A DNA stretch of 64,000 bases. Source: Spirochaetaceae bacterium. Its GTDB lineage: Bacteria; Spirochaetota; Leptospiria; Leptospirales; Leptonemataceae. Both the position numbers and the translations under genes were made by a program. The DNA lies in assembly GCA_002729885.1 (NCBI GenBank), contig PBUB01000028.1:1-64000 (forward strand), read 5' to 3'. The notes beneath the pieces were generated by a model. That model ran no database searches. It was not told where the DNA came from and was given only the letters and a program-made list of their open reading frames with translations. Positions 8,792 through 18,587 of this stretch are shown here, piece after piece (positions within the stretch are counted from its first letter, which is position 1; each line of letters starts with the position of its first letter).

Positions 8792-9730
8792 TTAGCCCGG
8801 AGAACCGGAAGCAGGCGGCAGAGGTTCATTGTGCAGAATCAAAAAAGCGCATAATCCCAGCCAGAGCACGATGGTAATGATTAGAAAAACATCTGCCAGC
8901 AGGATGTCGGAAGGATTTCCATCTTTTACTGCCTCCGGACTCTGCAGAAGGGTGTAGTAGCGAAAGATGCCAAGTACCACAAATGGAATGGTCCAGAATA
9001 GATTGGCGCCTGCATGGGTGCCCTGAAGCGTATAGATGGAATAGTTAATTATAGAAATAGATGCAGTAATGTTGATAAAGCTCTTGAGCGATTCTGAGTG
9101 GTAGCTTCCGCCTATCATAGCTTCTGCAGGAGACATTCGTACTTCGTAATATCGTTTAAAGAAACCCAGAAAAAGTGACAGGAAGAAAGCGGAACTCAGT
9201 AGCCAGGGGCTGGCTTCTACATCCACCGCGAAGGCTCCGGCCAGAACCCTTAGAACGAATCCAGCGGAGATGATAAATACATCCAGAAGTACGATTCGCT
9301 TGGCACCGGCACTGTAGATTAGATTCATGAGGAAGTATCCCAGGAAGGTCATCCCGGTGGCTTCATTCAGATAGAATCCCATGGACAGCGCTGCCGTCAA
9401 AAGCACTGCTGCAACCAGGAATGCCAGACCGGATGGAATTGTACCGCTGGCCAGGGGCCGATGCTGCTTTCTTGGATCCTCTCGATCCAGCTTCCGGTCC
9501 TTGAAATCATTGATTACGTAGATGGAACTGGCCAGGAAAGAAAAGCCCATGAAAGCCAGAACCAGCTGAATCAAAACCTCTATGGATTCATCGCTGAAGG
9601 GATGCCCCACTACCTGATGTAGATGAGTGGAAAATACAAAAGGAAGCAGAACGAATCCGGACTTGGTCCACTGATAGACTCGAATCAGCTTGATCAGGGC
9701 TTTCACTTTCTTCACGAATGCAAAATGCAT
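8792..9730 (-). CDS. UbiA-family prenyltransferase, decaprenyl-phosphate phosphoribosyltransferase-like
   Basis: This is a polytopic membrane protein with about eight or nine hydrophobic segments. The Mg-diphosphate motif NDFKDRKLD (residues 74-82) followed by HRPLASG is the UbiA superfamily active site. The N-terminal RVYQWTKSGFVLLPFVF resembles the subgroup that includes mycobacterial 5-phosphoribosyl-decaprenyl-phosphate synthase, so transfer of phosphoribose onto a polyprenyl phosphate for envelope glycan synthesis is a reasonable guess rather than a certainty. It is the first gene of the minus-strand operon leading to lpxI and lpxB, and its neighbour across the divergent spacer is a glycosyltransferase. 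Confidence 0.85.
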   Translation of the reverse strand: MHFAFVKKVKALIKLIRVYQWTKSGFVLLPFVFSTHLHQVVGHPFSDESIEVLIQLVLAFMGFSFLASSIYVINDFKDRKLDREDPRKQHRPLASGTIPSGLAFLVAAVLLTAALSMGFYLNEATGMTFLGYFLMNLIYSAGAKRIVLLDVFIISAGFVLRVLAGAFAVDVEASPWLLSSAFFLSLFLGFFKRYYEVRMSPAEAMIGGSYHSESLKSFINITASISIINYSIYTLQGTHAGANLFWTIPFVVLGIFRYYTLLQSPEAVKDGNPSDILLADVFLIITIVLWLGLCAFLILHNEPLPPASGSPG

Positions 9731-9891
9731 CCTGGAATCCTGGGGTCAACCAAGATGGCGCGGCCCCTGTAAAAAGAAAGATAAGAAAATCCGGATTGTT
9801 CGGGAAAACCAGAACCATTGATGATGCCTCCCCGGATAAAGGACTGGATAGCAGATTCGGATGAGAGACTTTGCAGAAAAAAAATGAAACC

Positions 9892-10860
9892 ATGAAAGGA
9901 CAGACCAATGAAAGCGCCCCGGCCCCCCTGGCTCCAGTAAGTGTGATCATTCCGGTTCGAAATAGACCGGAACTGCTAAGAGAAGCTCTGGACTCAGTTC
10001 TGGAAGGTACGGTCTGGCCCCGGGAAATACAGGTTATTGCAAATGGTTCCCGGGCAGAAATTGAAAAGGATCAGGCTTCCTTTAATCAATGGAAAGAATC
10101 CGTTCATCAGTGGAAAGCAACCGTCTCGCTGCGATCTGGAGCTCCAGGCCAGAAGATCCAGGCTTCTGCCGGCTCTGAATCGAGAAATGCCACAGAGATT
10201 GAATGGCCAGATCTAAGCTTTCATGAATGTCCATCCGAAGCAGGACCGGCCACAGCTAGAAATCTGGGTAGCAAACTGGCATCACAGTTTTATCTGGCTT
10301 TTCTGGATTCAGATGATCTCTGGAAACCAGATAAACTACAGCAGCAGCTTACCTTTCTACAGAAGCGACCGCATCTTAAAGCCTGCCATAGCCAGGAACA
10401 CTGGATAAAGAATGGCCAGGCTTTGAATGTACCTCTTCGCCTGCGCCCGGCCACGGGAAGGCCTCTGAAAGAAAGCCTGGAAACCTGTCTCGTATCTGCC
10501 AGTTCACTGGTTATCGAACGAAACCATTTTCTTACGCTGGGGGGATTCGATGAGAGGTTCCCTTCCTGCGAAGACTACGAACTATGGATTCGTCATTTTC
10601 TTCAGCACTGTATGGGATGTATTCAGGAGCCGCTGACAATCAAACGCTCTGGTGACTGGTCCCAGGTTTCTACGGCAGGAAGCCTGGATATTAATCGACT
10701 TCGGGCATTGCTACTTCAGAAGAATGCCTTGAAGCGTATCGGTCTGGAACCAGAGCTTCAGGAAGTGGCTTTGAAAAAATCCAGGGTGTTGATGCAAAAA
10801 GAGGACGCCCTGGCAAAATATGCAGGACGACTGCTCCGCGCCATCCAGGAATCCGGATAA
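9892..10860 (+). CDS. glycosyltransferase family 2
   Basis: The GT-A fold begins with PVSVIIPVRNRPELLREALDSV. A second conserved block, GPATARNLG followed by LAFLDSDDLW, provides the DxD-type metal and nucleotide-sugar site (DSDD). A loop rich in charged residues sits between them (about residues 50-100), longer than usual. No membrane segment is visible, so it should be cytoplasmic, transferring a sugar to an envelope glycan or lipid. ATG at 9892 is the first ATG; a TTG at 9871 with a possible GAGAG upstream is an alternative. It is divergent from the UbiA-type gene and convergent with the TolC-like gene. Confidence 0.9.
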   Translation: MKGQTNESAPAPLAPVSVIIPVRNRPELLREALDSVLEGTVWPREIQVIANGSRAEIEKDQASFNQWKESVHQWKATVSLRSGAPGQKIQASAGSESRNATEIEWPDLSFHECPSEAGPATARNLGSKLASQFYLAFLDSDDLWKPDKLQQQLTFLQKRPHLKACHSQEHWIKNGQALNVPLRLRPATGRPLKESLETCLVSASSLVIERNHFLTLGGFDERFPSCEDYELWIRHFLQHCMGCIQEPLTIKRSGDWSQVSTAGSLDINRLRALLLQKNALKRIGLEPELQEVALKKSRVLMQKEDALAKYAGRLLRAIQESG

Positions 10861-10862
10861 GC

Positions 10863-10894
10863 CCTGATTTGCCCGGCCTACCGGGGAAATCAGG
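10863..10894. terminator. long hairpin between convergent genes
   Basis: CCTGATTT-G-CCCGG, loop CCTA, CCGGG-G-AAATCAGG forms a 13-bp stem with one G/G mismatch. It begins just after the glycosyltransferase stop and covers the stop codon of the TolC-like gene on the other strand. There is no T-run, so it may act as a bidirectional stop or an RNA-end stabiliser. Confidence 0.5.
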
Positions 10895-12608
10895 ATTCTC
10901 GCAGGCGATCGATCACTTCGTCGATATTGATTTCGTATTTAGTAAACACAGCATTTCGCGCCAGGTCATAGCGAATCAGCGAGATATTATAGTTGATAAG
11001 TGCTCGAGTCAGTGCCTGTCTGGATTGCACAAGAGCATCCAGAGCATTCTTTACTGCATCGGCAGAGAATCGGCCCTGACGATAACGGCGCACAAGACCA
11101 TTGTAGAAAGCCTGGGTATTGGCCAGAGCTACTCTGGCTTCCTGCACGGAACGGTAGGCTACCTTGATTTGCTCCCGGCTCTGACGAATATCATCCGCCA
11201 CCTGTCGGCTTATCTGCTCTTCCTGCAATTGAAGCTGTCTGCGATTGATGCGAGCGTTTCGCGCATCCACACGAGCTCCTTCATCCCAGAGCGGGTATTC
11301 GATTTTAAATTGAATGGAGTATTCCGGATACTTTCCCTGCGGCACCGCATCGAAAGCACTTCCCGAGTAACGAGCCACATCCTTGCTGGCATAGCTACCG
11401 CCCAGGGTAATGGAAGGAAGTAGATTGTTCTCTGCGATATCTTCAGAAAGACGGGAGATCTCAAGCTGTCTGCGAATGATTCGAATGTCCGGTCGCGTGG
11501 CCAGAGCATTCTGAATATCTTCCTGCAGATCAACTTCGGGAGGAGCAGCTTCAATCAATTCGGTGGCACCTGTAAGCTGGAGATTGGGATTTAGATTCAA
11601 AACTCGAAGAAGATCGCTTCTCTTTGTATCTCGATCCAGTTCTGCCTGCTGCAATCTGGCTCTGGCCTGAGCCACTACAGCATTCCACTGGTTTACCTCG
11701 AAGGGTTCTGCCAGACCCAGACCTGTTTTCTGAGCCGTGATTCCACGAATATAGGCAGCATTCTGAAGAAGATCCCGGGATGTATCTACTTCCTTCTCTG
11801 CAATGGCCAGGGTCCAGTAATCTACCATGGCACTTACAGTGAGCTGTGCAAGTTCGAACTCCAGCCGTTCCCTTTCAATCAGGGCCTGCTTTCTGCGAAT
11901 GTCTGTTAGTCGGCTCTGGTTGTAACCAAAGGCATTTTTCAAGAGTTCCTGCTGAAGAAGAATCTTTACTGCTCCTGTATGCAGAGGAGGCTGAGCCAGC
12001 TGCGAAAGTAGCGGATTGGATTGCGCCGCAGTTCCTTCACCGGCATTCGTATCCAGTCGAGTGTCAGAACCTTCCAGGCGAAAATAGGTGCCACTGCGAA
12101 ACAGTTTCTCGATCCCAGCTGTATATGTATCCTGGTTGGTCTTGGTTCCCTGAAAGATTGTAGATGGAGTTTGCTTCTGCTTGTTTACGTAGCTCTGGAA
12201 ACTGAAATCAACCTTCGGAGTATACTGGGATTCATCTTTCAGAAGCTCTGTATCGGACTTGAGTATTTCCAGTTGCTGGATTCGAACCGAGGTATTGTTA
12301 TTGAGCACCAGCTGAATGGTCTGCTTCATACTCAAAGGCCGGGGCTTTCCGTTGGGGCCCAGAGGAATCTCTGCATAGTTCGGGCTGGTTTCTGCTCTTT
12401 GAGCGGGCTCCGTAGGATCCTGCTCGGCATCAGCGGCCACGGGCTCATCCTCCGGTTCTGAGGTTGTCATTTCCGGATTTTCACTGGATGAATCGGGCGC
12501 GGTCGCAGGATCTGTACTTTCCGGCGGATTTTCCGTCTGGTCAACACTCTGGCAGCCAGAAAATAAAGTCAGGAATAGAAATAGGAGAATAATGAAAGAT
12601 CGGTTCAT
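10890..12608 (-). CDS. TolC-family outer membrane efflux lipoprotein
   Basis: The signal peptide ends in LFSGC, so the mature protein is probably lipidated at Cys19. About 75 acidic, Pro/Glu/Ser-rich residues follow. Two outer-membrane-efflux (OEP) repeats then make up the rest, with long helices such as LAQLTVSAMVDYWTLAIAEKEVDTSRDLL and a C-terminal SRQALTRALINYNISLIRYDLAR, as in TolC-type proteins. It would trim into a trans-periplasmic channel for drug, protein or metal export. No membrane-fusion protein or pump gene is next to it, so its partner must lie elsewhere. Its 5' end overlaps the longest reading of the divergent exported protein. Confidence 0.92.
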   Translation of the reverse strand: MNRSFIILLFLFLTLFSGCQSVDQTENPPESTDPATAPDSSSENPEMTTSEPEDEPVAADAEQDPTEPAQRAETSPNYAEIPLGPNGKPRPLSMKQTIQLVLNNNTSVRIQQLEILKSDTELLKDESQYTPKVDFSFQSYVNKQKQTPSTIFQGTKTNQDTYTAGIEKLFRSGTYFRLEGSDTRLDTNAGEGTAAQSNPLLSQLAQPPLHTGAVKILLQQELLKNAFGYNQSRLTDIRRKQALIERERLEFELAQLTVSAMVDYWTLAIAEKEVDTSRDLLQNAAYIRGITAQKTGLGLAEPFEVNQWNAVVAQARARLQQAELDRDTKRSDLLRVLNLNPNLQLTGATELIEAAPPEVDLQEDIQNALATRPDIRIIRRQLEISRLSEDIAENNLLPSITLGGSYASKDVARYSGSAFDAVPQGKYPEYSIQFKIEYPLWDEGARVDARNARINRRQLQLQEEQISRQVADDIRQSREQIKVAYRSVQEARVALANTQAFYNGLVRRYRQGRFSADAVKNALDALVQSRQALTRALINYNISLIRYDLARNAVFTKYEINIDEVIDRLRES

Positions 12609-12678
12609 AATATGTTATCCGTTACACTTACTGGCCTGCCGGTTTCGCCTGCACTGTCCATCCAAAAATCCAGGACTT

Positions 12679-13326
12679 TTGCAGTCTCGAACTACCCGGC
12701 TGGCGGCCCTGTTCTTAGCTCTTATTCTGGCCGCCGGCGTCCATCCTTTATCTGCAGAGATAAATTCCCGGCATACACTTCTATGGGCCACTTTCCCATA
12801 CCCCCCTGGGGTATCAACCGATTTCCAGAAAAATCGAGATCTATTTCTGGCCCCTGTTATGGATCCGCAGGAAGTGGCTCGAGCCGCCCTGCGAGATGAA
12901 AACAGGATAACCGATTTTACAGCCCAGCAATTCAATCGGCTGGATGGAAATATCTGTTCCGATCTGCTCCAGCTTCGCGAGGCGGTCACGGATGGATTCA
13001 ACACCATCTACAGAACCAACGAACTTCTGGAACAGAACATTGAACAAGAAGTTACTCAAGAGAGTAACGAGCGACAACTGTATTTTAAACTCCGTAAGGA
13101 AAGGGATGCGGCCCTGGAAAATGCCTGGATGGACTTCTTCCGCTGGCAATCTGCAAAATGTTCCGGCGAGGAATCCTGGTTCTCAGACCCGGTGGCGGAC
13201 AGCCGAAAGCAGGTGGATGCTTCGCTCAAGGGACTGAAGCAGAAAACCCTGGCGCTGCGACTGGCCTGGTTTCGATTTCTCAGCCGGCTGGATCTGGAGA
13301 CCAGAAGGAAAATCCTTCTGAATTAA
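12679..13326 (+). CDS. exported protein, unknown function
   Basis: I do not recognise the family. Starting at TTG 12679 gives a textbook signal peptide (MQSRTTRLAALFLALILAAG, then SAE); an ATG at 12592 would add 29 residues overlapping the divergent TolC-like gene. AGGA lies only three bases before the TTG, which is short. The mature part, about 190 residues, is rich in charged helices (NELLEQNIEQEVTQESNERQLYFKLRKERDAAL), two Cys (about residues 95 and 165 from this start), and should be periplasmic. It may be co-transcribed with the next exported gene 180 bp downstream. Confidence 0.65.
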   Translation: MQSRTTRLAALFLALILAAGVHPLSAEINSRHTLLWATFPYPPGVSTDFQKNRDLFLAPVMDPQEVARAALRDENRITDFTAQQFNRLDGNICSDLLQLREAVTDGFNTIYRTNELLEQNIEQEVTQESNERQLYFKLRKERDAALENAWMDFFRWQSAKCSGEESWFSDPVADSRKQVDASLKGLKQKTLALRLAWFRFLSRLDLETRRKILLN

Positions 13327-13506
13327 GGGATGCGTAGCCGGATCTCGATGTCTTTGAGTCACTCCAGATACTGGCGATAGATGAATCCTTGAGAAAGTTC
13401 TTTCTACCAGGACTGTAGAATTAACCTTCATTTTCCTCTACTGAACCGGGCGCTTGCATTGGTGGCAGCTATTGGGCGCAAAATCAGCATTCTTCATTTC
13501 TTCAGG

Positions 13507-15159
13507 ATGGCCGATAAGCATACTATGGGGTTCCAACGAAGTCTGCGCGGCCGAGGTCTATTCATAACAACAGTTCTAATTCTACTTGCCGCTCCTGTAA
13601 CAGGACTGGAACGAAGCCAGTTCCAGGACTGGCAGCTCAGAGGCCTGGAATTGATGCAGGAAAAGGGACAGACCGTACTGAAGATCTCCGGTACAAGATC
13701 AGGTCCGGGCGAAGATTATCTATTTCTGGGTTTTGATCAGGAGACTCCCAATTTTCTGAGGGATCTAAGCGGGAACTTTCGCGTACAGGAATCCGAGTAT
13801 GTGCGTGTGCCGGAATCCCGCGGAGGGTCTGGTGCCGCTCTTTTCAATCGCAGAAAGAGCGGAGTAATCCTGGAATCGCCTCCAGAGCTATGGCCCGGCT
13901 CCGGTCCCATGGAATCCTTTCAAATCTCTTTCCATTTCAAGGTTGCCTATCTCTATCGCAGAAATGAACTGCTTTCACGTACAGGATTCATGGATGGTTA
14001 TAAGCGAGGTCTGGAGATACTGATTGAAGATGGATTCCTTCGCATGGAACTGCAGAACCTGTTTCAGGATCTGGATCGAAACATGCATTCCTATGAATTG
14101 AGGTCCTCGGAAAGGATTGTACTGGATCGCTGGTATCTGCTTCAATTCAATTACAATGCCAGTAGCGGAAAGCTAACTCTTTACTTGAACGGACAGGAGC
14201 AGGAAGTAGCCTTCGCTCGCACCGACGGACAGGTTCTTCGCGCGGTAAATCCGGCCATGGATCGGTCTCCTATTAAAATCGCGGGCCAGTACTCTGGCTG
14301 GATGGATGAACTTCGCATCTCCCCGCTGGGTTCAGAAAGAACCACCATGTCTACCTATGATTCGGCCAATTATGATCCGCTCAGCGGTAGAATCTATCAA
14401 AAGCGTTCCGAGGCTCTGTCGCCGGTAATGAGCTACAACCATCCGCTTCAATCCCTGGACCTGGGGTTTTCCGGAAAGGAGCCGCCAGGAAGTATGCTTT
14501 CTGTGGAGTATCGCATTAGCCAGGAAACTTTCTCTCCGGGAACGGGAGAGCATATACTTCCCTTTAAGCGACTGAAGTCGGATTCCAGGATTCCCTGGAA
14601 TGGATCTGCTTATATTCAGTGGAGGGTGGTGATGCAGCCCACCCCGTCCGGTCAGGAGAGTCCTTTGCTTTCGGCTCTGAATTTGCGAGCGAATCCGGTA
14701 CCTACTCCTTCACGGCCTACAGGATTGCGAGTGGTCCAGGAGCTTTCCAATGATCATCAGATCTGCCTGGAATGGAATCAGAACCCTGAATCCGCCATCG
14801 AAAAGCACGGTGGCTATCGAGTTCACCTGGGCCCTGCTTCCGGTCAATTTGTGGCGCTTCTGGAATACAACCGGGATAAGAAACCACTTCGCAGCTCTAC
14901 TCTGGATTTTCCACTAACCGAGCGCGAAAAACTGGAGCAGAAGGCCAGACCGCAGGCCATTCGCAGGCTAAAGCAACAGAAGATTCGCTTCATGGTTGAC
15001 CGAGCTCTGGTAGAAAGAAATCGAATCTGGCTGAATCGTAGAGAAGCCTACCCGCTACTGGAGCGCGGACGAGCCTACTATCTGGTTATTTCGGCCTACA
15101 TTCATCCAGATGCGCCCTCCTCGAATTCGTCCGAGATCGTGCATTTGCTTCGTAACTAG
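13507..15159 (+). CDS. exported protein with LamG-like and fibronectin-like regions
   Basis: A signal peptide follows either ATG 13507 or ATG 13525 (GLFITTVLILLAAPVTG). Residues about 120-280 look like a concanavalin/LamG jelly-roll, with the pattern DRWYLLQFNYNASSGKLTLYLNGQEQEVAF and IAGQYSGWMDELRI that is typical of laminin-G-like domains. The C-terminal 130 residues, beginning PSRPTGLRVVQE, resemble a fibronectin type III strand start interrupted by a charged helical insert. Binding to a surface carbohydrate or matrix is possible but not shown. It is 47 bp upstream of icmF with no obvious functional link. Confidence 0.65.
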   Translation: MADKHTMGFQRSLRGRGLFITTVLILLAAPVTGLERSQFQDWQLRGLELMQEKGQTVLKISGTRSGPGEDYLFLGFDQETPNFLRDLSGNFRVQESEYVRVPESRGGSGAALFNRRKSGVILESPPELWPGSGPMESFQISFHFKVAYLYRRNELLSRTGFMDGYKRGLEILIEDGFLRMELQNLFQDLDRNMHSYELRSSERIVLDRWYLLQFNYNASSGKLTLYLNGQEQEVAFARTDGQVLRAVNPAMDRSPIKIAGQYSGWMDELRISPLGSERTTMSTYDSANYDPLSGRIYQKRSEALSPVMSYNHPLQSLDLGFSGKEPPGSMLSVEYRISQETFSPGTGEHILPFKRLKSDSRIPWNGSAYIQWRVVMQPTPSGQESPLLSALNLRANPVPTPSRPTGLRVVQELSNDHQICLEWNQNPESAIEKHGGYRVHLGPASGQFVALLEYNRDKKPLRSSTLDFPLTEREKLEQKARPQAIRRLKQQKIRFMVDRALVERNRIWLNRREAYPLLERGRAYYLVISAYIHPDAPSSNSSEIVHLLRN

Positions 15160-15206
15160 TACAAAAAAGGTTTTGCGCAGAAAGCCAGCAATTCCAGAAT
15201 CGAGCT

Positions 15207-18200
15207 ATGTCTTCGCAACAAACTGCTCGAGAAACCTCACCGGCCGTTGAACTGGGCCAGCCAGTCCGTTTTGTCACCGCCGCCTCACTGTTCGACGGTC
15301 ACGATGCCTCTATAAATATGTTTCGGCGAATGCTTCAGTCCGCCGGGGCCGAGGTAATCCATCTAGGACATAATCGCAGCGTAGAAGATGTTGCATTGGC
15401 TGCCATTCAGGAAGATGCTCAGGGAGTAGCCTTGAGCTCCTATCAGGGCGGGCACATGGAGTATTTTCAGTATCTCCGTCAGCGACTGAATGAGATGGGC
15501 GGTGATCATATTCGAATATTTGGAGGCGGTGGAGGAGTAATCGTCCAGGAAGAAATCCAGGAACTCCATTCCAGCGGGATTACACGTATCTTCTCTCCTG
15601 AGGATGGCCGTCGAATGGGCCTGGAGGGCATCATTGAATATATGATCGATGAGGCCAGGCAGGCCAGGGAAACCAGCCATCCCAATGCATTCCCCATGCT
15701 TTCCATGGCCCGAAGCATTTCCCTTCTCGAAAGCGGGGACGAAGAAGTGCGGCCAGGCACCCAGTACGTTCCGGTGCTGGGAATAACCGGTCCTGGCGGT
15801 AGCGGCAAATCCTCCCTTACCGATGAACTGGCGCTTCGTATCTTGAATCAGAATCCATCCTTGAAGATTGCGGTTCTGGCTGTGGATCCTACAAGGAAGA
15901 AAACCGGCGGTGCCCTTCTGGGGGATCGAATTCGCATGAACAGTCTAAGCGCCTATCCAGAGCGACTGTATTTTCGCTCCGTGGCCACCCGGGGTCAATC
16001 CCTGGAAAGCCTCAAGGAAAGATTGCTGGGAATCCAGGCCCTGATCCAGAATGCAGGCTATGATTTCATAATCCTGGAAACTCCGGGCACCGGTCAGGAA
16101 GACAGCTTCATCACCGAACTATGTCAGAAATCTTTGTATGTGATGACTTCTGAGTACGGGGCTCCTTCGCAGCTGGAAAAGATAGCCATGCTTGACTTTG
16201 CCGACCTGGTAGCTTTGAACAAAGCAGAGAAAACAGGTTCCGAGGATGCTCTGCGTTATATCCAGAAGCAGTTCGCACGTAACAGAAATCTATTTGATGC
16301 AAATCCATCCGATCTACCGGTGTATGCCACCGTTGCAGGTCGCTTCAACGATGCAGGTGTTCATAGATTGTACAATGCTATTGCAGAACTATTTCAGAAC
16401 GCCGCTCAAAGCATTAGCATGAAACAGATGGAGCTGGCCCAATCCAGCGATATTTCCGTAAACATTATTCCAAGAGACCGTGCAAACTATCTCTCTGAAA
16501 TCGCACACGCTGTTGATAGCTATCGCAAGAAAGCACAGAAGCAAAGCACTCTGGCAGATCAAATTCAATCCCTGCAAAAGGCCCGGGAAGCTCTGGATGT
16601 TCGATCCGGGGACATAGCTCAAGGACTGGAAAGTCGCCGAGAAGAACTAAAAGCTCAAATCGATCATCATTTACTGGAATTTCTGGAGAAATTTCCGGAG
16701 CTTCAGAAAGCCTATGAATCGGAGACCTTTACCTACAGCGTTCGAAACAAAGAAATAACACAGAGAATTCAATACGAGTCCCTCAGTGGTTTGCAGATTC
16801 CACGAGTAGCTCTGCCAGCCACGGAAAACTGGTCCGAGCTTTCGCGCTTCTATTACCTGGAAAACCTTCCCGGAAATTTTCCGTTTACCGCTGGAGTTTT
16901 TCCCTTTCGCAAGCAGGATGAAGATCCTACGCGAATGTTTGCAGGGGAAGGAGGACCGGAGCGCACGAATCAAAGATTTCACTATCTCTGTAACCGGGAG
17001 CAAACCGAAGAAACCACACATCCTGTGGCCCGTTTGAGCACAGCCTTTGATTCGGTAACATTGTATGGAGAGAATCCAGACAGAAGGCCGGACATCTATG
17101 GTAAGATTGGTAATTCGGGAGTTAGTGTTCCTACGCTGGATGATTGCAAGAGACTGTACTCTGGATTTGATCTGTCCAGTCCGCTTACCAGTGTGAGTAT
17201 GACCATCAACGGACCGGCGCCTGCAATCCTGGCAATGTTCTTTAATACAGCCATTGACCAGAACGTAGAGAAGTATCTCAGAAGCGAAGGCAAACTGAAC
17301 CAGGCCCTGGAAACCATTCGAAGCAAATGGGAGGATCGAGGCCTACCCGCTCCAGGCTATGAAGCCGAGCTTCCTTCCGGACACGATGGCACCGGACTGC
17401 TACTGGGCATTTCGGGCGATCAATTAGTGGAACCCGAGGTATATCAAAGGATCAAACAGGAAACCCTGCAAAGTGTAAGGGGCACCGTTCAAGCAGATAT
17501 CCTCAAAGAAGACCAGGCTCAAAATACGTGTATCTTCTCCACGGGATTTGCGCTCAAAATGATGGGCGATGTTCAGGAATACTTCACCGGCAATGGTGTG
17601 CGAAACTTCTATTCCGTATCCATTTCCGGGTATCATATGGCCGAGGCCGGCGCCAATCCCATCACTCAGCTTGCCTTTACCCTGGCCAATGGATTTACCT
17701 ATCTTGAGTACTACCTGGCCCGGGGACTGGATATTGATGCCTTTGCAGCCAATTTCAGCTTTTTCTTTTCCAATGGCCTGGATCCGGAGTATTCGGTAAT
17801 TGGCCGGGTGGCTCGCCGAATCTGGTCCATCGCTCTAAAAGAGAAGTATGGAGCTTCGGAACGAGCACAGAAGTTAAAATACCATATCCAGACCTCCGGT
17901 CGTTCTCTTCATGCAAGGGAGATCCACTTCAACGATATTCGCACCACTTTGCAGGCCATGTATGCCCTGTTCGACAATACCAACAGCCTGCATACCAATG
18001 CCTACGATGAAGCCATCACAACTCCCACGGAAGCTTCCGTGCGGCGAGCGGTGGCCATTCAGCTTATTATTCAAAAGGAGCTGGGGCTGAATCAGAATCA
18101 GAACCCCTGGCAGGGCTCCTACATCATTGAAAAGCTCACCGACATGGTAGAGGCGGCGGTTCTGGAGGAATTTCATAGACTTTCCGAGAGAGGTGGCGTT

Positions 18201-18572
18201 GTGGGAGCCATGGAAACCATGTACCAGCGCTCCCGAATTCAGGATGAATCCATGAACTATGAACGCAAGAAGCACTCCGGAGAAATTCCTGTAGTGGGAG
18301 TGAATACATTTACCTCGGATTCAGAGCAGGAAAATGTAACAGAACTCATTCGCTCCAGTGACCGGGAAAAGGATGCCTGCATTGAAAGCCTGGATCGATT
18401 TCACAGATATCATCAGCAAGACGCAGATGTGGCCCTTGCCCGACTCAAGGACAAAGCCAGCGATGGTAGCAACCTGTTCGAAGAACTACTGGAAAGTGTG
18501 AAGGTCTGCTCCCTGGGTCAAATCAGTCAGGCACTGTATCAGGCTGGCGGAAGCTATCGCAGAAACATGTAG
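15207..18572 (+). CDS. icmF: fused isobutyryl-CoA mutase (IcmF): B12 domain, MeaB-like GTPase and mutase in one chain
   Basis: IcmF interconverts isobutyryl-CoA and butyryl-CoA with adenosylcobalamin. Domain order is B12-binding (DGHDAS, residues 30-35, supplying the lower-axial His32), then a G-protein chaperone (GPGGSGKS at 195-202, NKAE near 338), a linker, and the mutase barrel (SISGYHMAEAGA, SLHTNAYDEA). Phe578 in FAGEGG and Gln772 in DQAQNTC stand where methylmalonyl-CoA mutases carry Tyr and Arg, which supports an isobutyryl- (or related short-branched) CoA substrate. The 1121-residue length is normal for IcmF. A DUF2071 gene follows after 15 bp. No cobalamin riboswitch is seen in the 47-bp gap upstream. 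Confidence 0.96.
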   Translation: MSSQQTARETSPAVELGQPVRFVTAASLFDGHDASINMFRRMLQSAGAEVIHLGHNRSVEDVALAAIQEDAQGVALSSYQGGHMEYFQYLRQRLNEMGGDHIRIFGGGGGVIVQEEIQELHSSGITRIFSPEDGRRMGLEGIIEYMIDEARQARETSHPNAFPMLSMARSISLLESGDEEVRPGTQYVPVLGITGPGGSGKSSLTDELALRILNQNPSLKIAVLAVDPTRKKTGGALLGDRIRMNSLSAYPERLYFRSVATRGQSLESLKERLLGIQALIQNAGYDFIILETPGTGQEDSFITELCQKSLYVMTSEYGAPSQLEKIAMLDFADLVALNKAEKTGSEDALRYIQKQFARNRNLFDANPSDLPVYATVAGRFNDAGVHRLYNAIAELFQNAAQSISMKQMELAQSSDISVNIIPRDRANYLSEIAHAVDSYRKKAQKQSTLADQIQSLQKAREALDVRSGDIAQGLESRREELKAQIDHHLLEFLEKFPELQKAYESETFTYSVRNKEITQRIQYESLSGLQIPRVALPATENWSELSRFYYLENLPGNFPFTAGVFPFRKQDEDPTRMFAGEGGPERTNQRFHYLCNREQTEETTHPVARLSTAFDSVTLYGENPDRRPDIYGKIGNSGVSVPTLDDCKRLYSGFDLSSPLTSVSMTINGPAPAILAMFFNTAIDQNVEKYLRSEGKLNQALETIRSKWEDRGLPAPGYEAELPSGHDGTGLLLGISGDQLVEPEVYQRIKQETLQSVRGTVQADILKEDQAQNTCIFSTGFALKMMGDVQEYFTGNGVRNFYSVSISGYHMAEAGANPITQLAFTLANGFTYLEYYLARGLDIDAFAANFSFFFSNGLDPEYSVIGRVARRIWSIALKEKYGASERAQKLKYHIQTSGRSLHAREIHFNDIRTTLQAMYALFDNTNSLHTNAYDEAITTPTEASVRRAVAIQLIIQKELGLNQNQNPWQGSYIIEKLTDMVEAAVLEEFHRLSERGGVVGAMETMYQRSRIQDESMNYERKKHSGEIPVVGVNTFTSDSEQENVTELIRSSDREKDACIESLDRFHRYHQQDADVALARLKDKASDGSNLFEELLESVKVCSLGQISQALYQAGGSYRRNM

Positions 18573-18587
18573 TGGCAGAGAATCCAG

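Noticed and set aside
13392-13405. Dyad AGAAAG-TT-CTTTCT
   Set aside because: Short, A/T-rich and not placed against a clear promoter; likely chance.
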